From: Cladorrhinum sp. PSN259
Lineage: Eukaryota > Ascomycota > Sordariomycetes > Sordariales > Podosporaceae
Direction: 5' to 3'
DNA: 64,000 bases
Assembly (NCBI GenBank): GCA_033725935.1
Contig: MU867062.1
Span: 620,001 to 684,000, forward strand
The notes below the pieces were generated by a model that was given only the letters and a program-made list of their open reading frames with translations, searched no databases and had not been told where the DNA came from. Below, piece after piece: positions 56,755 through 64,000 of this stretch. The translations under genes and the position numbers were made by a program. Position 1 is the stretch's first letter; every line of letters starts with the position of its first letter.

Positions 56755-58761
56755 ATGCCCCGAACGCTCTCAAACCCTTTCTCTTCGTCCGGTATGCCGC
56801 AGTCTGAGAGGGCAGGGGAGCGACGGCCTTCTCATTCTAAAGGCAGAATTGCCGGTTTTTTCTCTTCAAAGTCAAAGGAGCAGCACCCAGCACACCAAGC
56901 CATCCTCATGCAGTCACAACAGCAGACGCAGCAGCAGACCGTGGTGGTTCCTTCACCGTCGCCCATGTCGCTTCCCACAATCTCCCTGTCCGCCGCCGCC
57001 GCAGAGGAGCAAAATGGCGAAGAAACCTCGACTACGCTTTTCGAGCCCCCCTCGCTCGACGAGGAGAAGAAACTAGAGCGCACCCACGCACAGTTCGGGC
57101 CCTTACTTCACCCCACTCATCGATATGTCAGCACTCACATCGGCGGCACCCTCGAGAAGCCCATCGAAGACGAGCCGCCTTATTACTACGTCCTCACAAC
57201 CTACCTCAGTTACCTGATTTTGATTGTCTGCGGCCACATAAGAGACTACTTTGGAAAGCGCTTTGGCAACAAGAAGCACTATGCGACCCTCAAGGCTTCA
57301 AATGGCTATGCGCCGCTCAACGACGACTTTGACAACTTCTACGTTCGAAGACTGAAGTTGCGCCTGGATGACTGCTTTGCGAGACCCACTACTGGTGTGC
57401 CCGGCCGTTTCATCACGCTTATGGATCGCAAGTCGGAAGACTTCAACCGCACGTACAAGTTCACCGGCACTTATACACAAACTCTTAATGTCAGCTCGTA
57501 CAACTATCTCGGTTTCGCCCAGTCTGAAGGTCCCTGCGCCGAGGCTGTCGAGGAGTGTGTGCGCAAGTATGGTCTCAGCACCTGCAGCCCTCGCGGTGAT
57601 GCCGGTACCACTGATCTCGCCATCGAAGTAGAGCGTGAGATTGCTCAGTTTGTCGGCAAGCCCGCTGCCATGGTTTTCTCCATGGGTTTCGTCACCAACG
57701 CCGGCTCATTCCCTGCTCTCGTGTCCAAGGGCTGCCTGATTCTCTCTGACGAGCTCAACCACGCCTCTATTCGTATCGGTGCCCGTATGTCGGGAGCCGT
57801 CATTAGGTCTTTCAAGCACAACGACGTTGCCGATCTCGAGCGCACCCTTCGTGAGGCTATCTCTCAAGGCCAGCCACGCACCCATCGCCCTTGGAAAAAG
57901 ATTTTGGTCGCCGTAGAGGGTCTCTACTCTATGGAGGGTACCATGGTTGATCTTCCCTCGATTGTCGCCCTCAAGAGGAAGTACAAGTTCTTCCTCTATG
58001 TTGATGAGGCTCACAGCGTTGGTGCTCTCGGACGTCGCGGCCGTGGTGTCTGCGATTATTTTAACATTGACCCTTCCGAGGTTGACATTCTCATGGGTAC
58101 TCTGACCAAGTCTTTTGGCGCTAACGGAGGCTACGTTGCTGCTGAGAAGCACATCATTGACAAGCTCAGAAGCACCAATGCGGCTACTCTTCTTGGCGAA
58201 TCCCCTGCTCCTTCTGTCCTCATGCAGATTCTGGCTTCCCTTCGCATCATCACTGGCGAACTTGTTCCCGGTCAGGGTGAGGAGCGTCTCCAGCGTATCG
58301 CCTTCAACTCTCGCTACCTCCGTCTTGGATTGAAGCGCCTCGGTTATATCGTTTACGGCCACGACGATTCACCCATCATTCCCATCATGCTGTATCACCC
58401 AGCGAAGATTGCAGCCTTCAGTCACGAGATGCTCAAGCGCAAGATCTCGGTTGTCGTCGTCGGCTATCCTGCCACTCCACTTATCAGCTCGCGTGCCCGG
58501 TTCTGCGTGTCGGCAGCTCACAACAAGGAGGACATGGACCGTGTCTTGGCAGCCTGTGATGTTGTTGGTGATATCCTGCAGATCAAGTACTCAACTGGTG
58601 TTGCCGGCGGTGCGGATCCTCTTCCCGCTGGTGTTACTCCCGAGATGGAGCATGAGTGGCGCAAGGCAAACGGTCTTGAAGGTGTCGTGAAGCCGCCAAG
58701 ATGGAAGCTGGAAGATGTTATTTCTCATGGTGTAGAAGATGCCAAGGTGAAGCTCAGATAA
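56755..58761 (+). CDS. lcb2: Serine palmitoyltransferase subunit 2 (LCB2)
   Basis: A single exon of 668 residues from ATG 56755. Lcb2 is the PLP-carrying subunit of serine palmitoyltransferase, the first and committed step of sphingolipid synthesis in the endoplasmic reticulum (serine + palmitoyl-CoA to 3-ketodihydrosphingosine). The PLP lysine is Lys452 in GTLTKSFGANGG. Other family blocks are YYYVLTTYLSYLILIVCGHI (membrane segment, about 143-162), FYVRRLKLRLDDCFARPTTG, NVSSYNYLGFAQSEGPC, SDELNHASIRIGARMSGA, VEGLYSMEGTM, YVDEAHSVGALG and GYPATPLISSRARFC. It is about 100 residues longer than yeast Lcb2 (561), because of a Ser/Gln-rich N-terminus (MPRTLSNPFSSSG..., with a QQQTQQQ patch). The frame is open upstream to another ATG at 56512 (MDESCKKG...), but that stretch lacks coding character, so 56755 (or ATG 56791) is preferred. 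The catalytic domain is certain; the start is not. Confidence 0.95.
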   Translation: MPRTLSNPFSSSGMPQSERAGERRPSHSKGRIAGFFSSKSKEQHPAHQAILMQSQQQTQQQTVVVPSPSPMSLPTISLSAAAAEEQNGEETSTTLFEPPSLDEEKKLERTHAQFGPLLHPTHRYVSTHIGGTLEKPIEDEPPYYYVLTTYLSYLILIVCGHIRDYFGKRFGNKKHYATLKASNGYAPLNDDFDNFYVRRLKLRLDDCFARPTTGVPGRFITLMDRKSEDFNRTYKFTGTYTQTLNVSSYNYLGFAQSEGPCAEAVEECVRKYGLSTCSPRGDAGTTDLAIEVEREIAQFVGKPAAMVFSMGFVTNAGSFPALVSKGCLILSDELNHASIRIGARMSGAVIRSFKHNDVADLERTLREAISQGQPRTHRPWKKILVAVEGLYSMEGTMVDLPSIVALKRKYKFFLYVDEAHSVGALGRRGRGVCDYFNIDPSEVDILMGTLTKSFGANGGYVAAEKHIIDKLRSTNAATLLGESPAPSVLMQILASLRIITGELVPGQGEERLQRIAFNSRYLRLGLKRLGYIVYGHDDSPIIPIMLYHPAKIAAFSHEMLKRKISVVVVGYPATPLISSRARFCVSAAHNKEDMDRVLAACDVVGDILQIKYSTGVAGGADPLPAGVTPEMEHEWRKANGLEGVVKPPRWKLEDVISHGVEDAKVKLR

Positions 58762-60013
58762 AGAAAAGAAAAAACGAGAGAGAAAATAATAACCTTAAGG
58801 GTAGAGTATATATGTACATAGAGCCTATTTCACTTTGACCTGGAAGACCCACTTGATTGGGTTTAATGTTTATGTTGCGTTTGGTATGGCGCGTAGAGAA
58901 GCTGCATGGATGAGACCCCACGACAGGAAACTCGGGAAAGGGATACCTAATGGCGGATGTTCGGGAAAGCTTGTGTATTTATATCATGGCAGACGGAGTT
59001 GGGGAAGATGGATTGGGTGGGAAGGCAGGAAGGCAAGCAAGGGGCAACTGGCATGACGGGCTTTTACGAAGTTTATTTCCCCTGGTACGAAAGCTGGCAA
59101 CATGGTGGTTGGCCTTCTTGGTTGACGAAAAAGGAAATTTATACACACACCCACACACACAAGGAAAGAGAATCAAGACTACTTATAGATCATATATTGA
59201 TTGGTATCATGTTTATTTGTTGATACCCGAAGAGGATTTATGAATGGAATAAGGAGTGTATCTTGAACAATGCTCCTTCAGGTGTGTGTAACAAAGATTA
59301 ATTGGCTTTCGTCACGTGCGCTCGCGCCCCGCCACGCGTGACACGTTCTCTTGAACACTGGATCAACTCCATGCGACACCACTTGCCACGCGGCATGTAA
59401 TACAATCCCCGTCAACTGCCGCTCGGCATCTCCACTTGCTCTTTTCATGAGGCTGTTCGACCGGTGGCTGATTGAAATTGGCTTCAACCATCTCTTCTCT
59501 CTACAAATCTAGTTGAATTTGGAACCTCCTCTTTTATAATCAATCAAATATCTTTGAGACGACCTCAGCGAAAGAGTCTATCAAGCAGATTCTAGGTCTT
59601 ACAAGGATAGGCGAAACATTCAAGTATGTTATCATTATTTTACATCCCCACATTCTCGGTCTTTTCCAAATGCAAGTGGTGGGACTGCGTGGACATGCAA
59701 ACGGAATAGGCGGTTGACCACATGTCTCACTTACTCGAGAGAATTCCGAGGCTCGATCAATTATTTGATGGCAAGATCTTGGTCGCTACCTAAAAAATAT
59801 TGCACAGCTGGCAGGTACAAGAGTCATCGAAAATCTCTCGTCAGATGGGCAACCAATGAGATAATCTCAGCGAGACCTTGCGTTCAGTTTTTTCCTGAAC
59901 GACCCAACTCATCTTTCCTTTGAAAATAGCGTCTTTGTCATTTTCACCGCTAACATCAATACAGTCGTAGTATCTGCGACTCCCTCCTAGCAACCTGAAG
60001 AACTCGACTCAAA
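58762..60013. other. Intergenic, LCB2 to DUF4211 gene
   Basis: 1.25 kb holding LCB2 3' UTR and the next promoter. It has a short CA-rich microsatellite near 59142-59161. No gene supported. Confidence 0.6.
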
Positions 60014-62150
60014 ATGGCCAAATCCAAAAAGAAAACCCAGCAAACACTGGAGTCCACACTCGGTATGTTTCACTCATCCCCTCTTTATGCCCAGCTCATC
60101 TCTAAATTTTTCCAGGTCGCCCGCGCATTCCACCGCCGACCAAGACTCCCAAGAAGCTCACCACGAGGTCTGCTCTTAAACAGTCAAAACTGCCCAGCTC
60201 TCCCAGTGCGCCTTCATCAAAGAAATCATCCTCTTCGCCATTCAAGAAGAATTCATCCTCACCCGTGAAAAATGCTGCCGCAGCTTTTTCCTCACCATCA
60301 GGAGGTGCATACTTCATGTCATCACAGGTTCCAGCTGCGGGAACCCCCACCAAACTCCCTGTTCACACTCGTGTTTCTGAGAAACGTCTTGCAGATCTTG
60401 ATGATTCGTCCTCGGAGTCAGAAGCTGAAGATGGCGGATTCAACGCTCCCGAGAAGGAAGAAGAGGAGCACCTACTAGGTGTGCTTGGCAATGAGCGGAA
60501 AAAGAAAGTGGTGGTCATTGATTCGGATTCCGACAATACTGTCGAGGGTGAGAAAAAGAAGGACGATGAAGAGGAGGGTAGTGACGACATGCCACTTCCT
60601 ACGCCCATGAGGACAAGGAAGAGACCCGTTGTTGAGAGCGATGAGGAGAGCGATCTCCCTATTCGTTCATCACCTGTCAAGCGCCGCAGGGTCATTGCTC
60701 CAAAGGAAACCTCAGACGAGGATGAAGAGGAGGATGACGTGCCTGTAAGAAAAGGGCGCACAAGGAACAGGGCATCCAGTCCGGTGGCTATTAAGAATGA
60801 GTCATCGGACGAGGATTCTGATGCGGTTCCAGTACGGACCGGGAGGCTAATGAGGAGGAGGAACGCACCCTCTAGTCCTCTCATTAAGAAAGACGGTGAC
60901 GACAAGGATTCTGACGCTACCCCCCAAATCAGGAAAGTACCAAAGATGAAGAAGCCCCTTACTGCCAAGGAAAAGGCCCGAGAGCTTCTAAGAAGAAAGC
61001 GAGCTGGTGAGGTTATCGATGAGGAAGGTGAGGAGGAGGATGAAGAGGAAGACGAAGAGGAGCCCAGGAAAGCTCTTTACGATACTGATTCTGATCATCT
61101 TGCTCTGGATGAGTTTGAGGATGATGAGGAGTCGGAACAGGAAGTTCCTAAAGAGGAGAAGGAAGACAAGAAGAAGAAGGAAGACAAGAAGAAGAAGAAA
61201 AAGAAGGATAAGAAAAAAGAGAAGCAGAAAATGAAGGATAAAGAGGTCAAGAACCACGGCAGCGGTGAGGAAGATATGGACGAAGAAGATCTCGAAGATT
61301 TTGTTGTGGACGACAGCGACGAACCTTTGGGTGTACCGGATGAGGTGCTACATACCATTCCCATCGAGTTTACTAGAGCTTCGCATAAACCCTTGAAAGA
61401 CCACTTCAGGGATGTCATAGAATGGCTCGTGCAGTTCAAGGTCAATCCGGGCTTCGCTGATAAAACTCACGGGATGTACAGTTTGGCATGGCGCAAACTG
61501 GACGATGAAGTGCGCGCACTGGCTGACTCGAAGTTCTCGTCTTCTGCTTGGAGGCCCGATTTCTACAAAGCATTGAGGGCTAGACCTTACTATACCAACG
61601 AGGAGATTGAGCCAAACGCCATTGATATGAAGAATTGTGCTGCTTGTGGGAGGAGTGGGCATCCTGCGAAGTAAGTTCCTCGTACAACTTCTTCTTATTT
61701 CTAGACTAACATAATTACAGATGGTCAATCCAATTCTCTGGAACCCCTTACATCAAATCCTTCGGCGCTGAATTCCTCAATCCTATTGAACCCGATTCGG
61801 ACTCTGATGTAGAAGACGAAGACGAAGACGGGAATTCCATTCCCAAAGAGAATAAAGTCTGGTATATAGGGAACGTATGCAACGACAATGCAGAAATTGC
61901 GCATACCTTGCTGCATTGGAAGTATTCGTTGCTGGATTGGGTTGATGTGCGGTTGATGGAGGATGGACATATGCTTCCCGCGAAATTGGCGGAGAGGACG
62001 AGGTGGAAGCCTAAGAAGCTTTATAAACTTGTTGATGAGATTGTTGAAGGGTGGGAGAGGCAAGGGGTTGTGAAGAGTTTGTGGGGGGATTTCAAGAAGC
62101 AGTTGGAGAAGGCCAGGAGTCAGGGGACGGGTGGGCGGAGAAGGTGGTGA
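60014..62150 (+). CDS. DUF4211-domain protein, probably nuclear
   Basis: Predicted exons are 60014-60062, 60116-61670 and 61721-62150, giving 677 residues. It is a fungal protein with a C-terminal DUF4211 region (about 405-560), whose function I do not know. The N-terminus (MAKSKKKTQQTLESTLGRPR) resembles a PCNA-interacting (PIP-box-like) or basic nuclear leader. Residues about 60-400 are highly charged and probably disordered: many SDSE/SDEDEE acidic runs typical of CK2 sites, KRRR basic patches (nuclear localisation), and a long Lys/Glu repeat block (about 355-395). The conserved domain starts DLEDFVVDDSDEPLGVP and continues KPLKDHFRDVIEWLVQFKV and MYSLAWRKLDDEV. It ends with CAACGRSGHPAKWSIQFSG, which has a CxxC...H pattern that could bind zinc. 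Introns of 53 and 50 nt (GTATGT, GTAAGT) join in frame within LG-RP and AK-WSIQ. The nuclear role is inference from composition. Confidence 0.87.
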
Positions 62151-63681
62151 TGATTTTGGAGGAGGTGGTTTTGAGGGCTGGTGTTTGCAAGATAATATCG
62201 TTTGATGATTATTCTTGGCCAACATTCATACAGAGATATGGAGGATCTTTTGTAGGCTACATGTAGTAAATACTTTGATTCTTTTTTTTTTCATTGTTTG
62301 GTCGCTGTGATCATAACCGTTTTGTGTCCTCATGGATGTATGTAGCAGTATGTAAGTGAGAAAGACAACCAAACGATCCGCAGAGATCCAGCAAAAATTT
62401 CGAGTTGCCAAAGAAAGAAAGAAATGATGGAAAAAAATAAAGGCCAAAAAGATCGCCGGGCAGCTTCCTTGAGAAGTTCAGGAAGGTGCCCGGGTACGAA
62501 ACGCATTCCGTGCGTTTACTCCGTGGGTCGGCCGAGGAATAATTCGATAGGGGGGGGAGGCCTCCCTTTTTACTCAGACCACTGGGCTATTTCCTAGGTA
62601 TTTCCTGTCTAGGGGCTGTTAGAGGGTGTGCTTGCGGGATGTATTATACAAACCTAGCTTGGGCTGGATGGGTGTCGAAGGAAGGGAGACAAGGAAGGAA
62701 TGTGCATGATTCGGATGCTGAACGAGGTGGACTATCAAGGTTGCTTGGCCTAGAGTGGCGTGTTGTTGGAAGTGTGGTCGTGGTTGGATGAAGGGGGTTA
62801 CGGCTAACTATGTCATGAACACGGGCAGTTTGTTTGCTTCGAGTGGTTGGTTACTTGCGAGGTTTTTCTCTTGGGTAGTATGTAGTATCACTCAAGTTGT
62901 AAACACACAAAGAATCTTGGGAAAAGTAAATAACTGAAGTCCTTGTAAATATTCTCTTTTCTCCTGTCCCATCCGTCCCTTCATCTTACATCAGATGAGA
63001 ATGAAAAGTGTGGGATACATCAGGCCATCCAGCAGAGTTTATAGATACATTCAAAGCATAATGACAAGACTCACTGAGAGCGATAACAGAAAAATGTATC
63101 ATGCAGCCAAAAAATCATATATCTCAGCATTCAATTGCCTCGTCAACGCTCCTAATCCATCCAACGAGCCATACGTTTTTGTAGCTTCTCAGCAAAAATC
63201 CAAACTACCTTACACACAATATCCTCATCCACCTATCCGTCCATCCGTAGCTACACCCAATCGTCCGGCGCGCGAATATTGGAGGTTTGAAACATCCAGA
63301 ACATCCAGAACATCAGCCACTTTGAACGAGACTCGGCCAGATTTCAAACTCAAGAAGCCTCCTGAAAATGATCCTTCACAACAGAAGACACAGAAGGAAA
63401 AAAAAAAAAAAAGGCAAGACTCGAGAAAATAAGGGCGAAAATAATCGTCGCCCTTCTGCCATGCGCAATGCTTCCACATCCCCTTTCTCCCTCTTATTCC
63501 CTCGGTGTTCTCTTTCTCCTTGGGTTAATCTGACCCGCTAACCTTCCCACACCCAGCTAAAACTCTCTTGACATCAATTCGAATCCATAAACCCGCTTTC
63601 GCTGCGCTAGTATATGCAAACTTCATTTAAACATCAACCAGTATCTCACAGCCTACATTAACACCCATATCATCGTTCCAC
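62151..63681. other. Convergent intergenic region, DUF4211 gene (+) / Ste50-like gene (-)
   Basis: 1.5 kb with two 3' UTRs. One CCTAGGTA word at about 62593. No gene supported. Confidence 0.6.
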
Positions 63682-64000
63682 CTAGATGATACCTCCCGGC
63701 GGGTCATACCCGCGACTCGCAGGCCCCAACCCGGCGCTACCCGGCTGCTGCTCCCCTCCACCCCCCGACAAATCAACCTGGGCATTATTTGTCTTCCTGA
63801 GCATAAACATAGGCTTCTTCCCTTCTTTGTCAAGCTGCTTGAACAAGATCAAGGGTTTCTCGTCCAGCCCTAGACACCGCTCCTGGTCTCCATACACGAT
63901 ATACAGTGCGTACTGATCCCATGGCGCATTGATTTGGTACTTTTTGAGAGCCGCCGGCAGCACCTTGTAGCAGGGATCATCCATGCTGACCCTAAACGAC
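63682..64000 (-). CDS. ste50: Ste50-like MAPK adaptor, C-terminal part (RA domain), cut by window edge
   Basis: The reading frame is open from the right edge to a stop at 63682-63684. The visible 105 residues begin SFRVSMDDPCYKVLPAALKK. They continue with LYIVYGDQERCLGLDEKPLILFKQ and KKPMFMLRKTNN, which is the C-terminal half of a Ras-association domain of the Ste50 type. A short Gly/Pro/Gln-rich tail (about 35 residues) follows. Ste50 links the MAPKKK Ste11 to Cdc42/Ras and membrane sensors in the pheromone, filamentation and osmotic-stress pathways. The SAM domain and the rest lie beyond the window, so the start and intron structure are unknown. Confidence 0.88.
   Translation of the reverse strand, partial: SFRVSMDDPCYKVLPAALKKYQINAPWDQYALYIVYGDQERCLGLDEKPLILFKQLDKEGKKPMFMLRKTNNAQVDLSGGGGEQQPGSAGLGPASRGYDPPGGII

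Noticed and set aside
57706..58362. 218-codon open frame on - strand
   Set aside because: Antisense to LCB2.
1..64000. CRISPR arrays, bacterial operons, insertion sequences, LTR or DNA transposons
   Set aside because: The DNA is eukaryotic; no regularly spaced repeats, transposase, integrase or reverse transcriptase motifs were seen in any frame.
1..64000. Biosynthetic gene cluster
   Set aside because: No synthase, terpene cyclase, P450 or transporter group; the regulator, LCB2 and acetoacetyl-CoA synthetase are independent housekeeping-type genes.

Overview
This window is nuclear DNA of a filamentous ascomycete, most likely a member of the Sordariales close to Neurospora or Sordaria. The evidence is sixteen protein genes with intron-poor, fungal-type structure: introns of about 50-140 nt, GTAAGT/GTATGT-like donors, and CTAAC-type branch sequences just before the acceptors. 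Intergenic DNA is long and C/T-rich or T-rich. The gene content is that of a mould: a Gβ subunit, a phosducin-like protein, an Fzo1 mitofusin, a Zn2Cys6 regulator, Taf14 and a Ste50-like adaptor. There are no operons; each gene has its own promoter. Coordinates given for spliced genes are whole coding spans, with exons listed in the evidence. All splicing is predicted by eye from frame continuity and splice motifs.

Layout, left to right: an ELO-family fatty-acid elongase (-); a predicted secreted protein with Kex2-type sites and only two cysteines after its signal peptide (+); an intron-containing tRNA-Leu(AAG) with a hairpin plus T-run terminator (+); a very large ADF-H actin-binding protein with a PH-like C-terminus (-); a Ptc1-type PP2C phosphatase (-); the mitofusin FZO1 with a uORF overlapping its start codon (+); a short unresolved assembly gap in homopolymers; an adenosine-deaminase-like enzyme of the ADAL type (-); the G-protein beta subunit gnb-1 (+); a 5.1 kb stretch without a recognisable gene; a phosducin-like protein (+); a 916-residue predicted single-pass membrane protein of unknown function (+); RanBP1 (+); Taf14 (+); a 1111-residue Zn2Cys6 transcription factor (+); acetoacetyl-CoA synthetase (-); serine palmitoyltransferase subunit LCB2 (+); a DUF4211 protein (+); and the C-terminal end of a Ste50-like RA-domain adaptor (-), cut by the window edge.

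Most of these are housekeeping or signalling genes that function independently. The one functional pairing suggested by position is gnb-1 next to the phosducin-like gene, since phosducin-like proteins are known chaperones of Gβγ. I see no biosynthetic cluster, transposon, virus or defence island. The least explained items are the 916-residue membrane protein, the ADF-H/PH-like protein, the secreted two-cysteine protein, the FZO1 uORF arrangement and a possible hidden first exon of Taf14.
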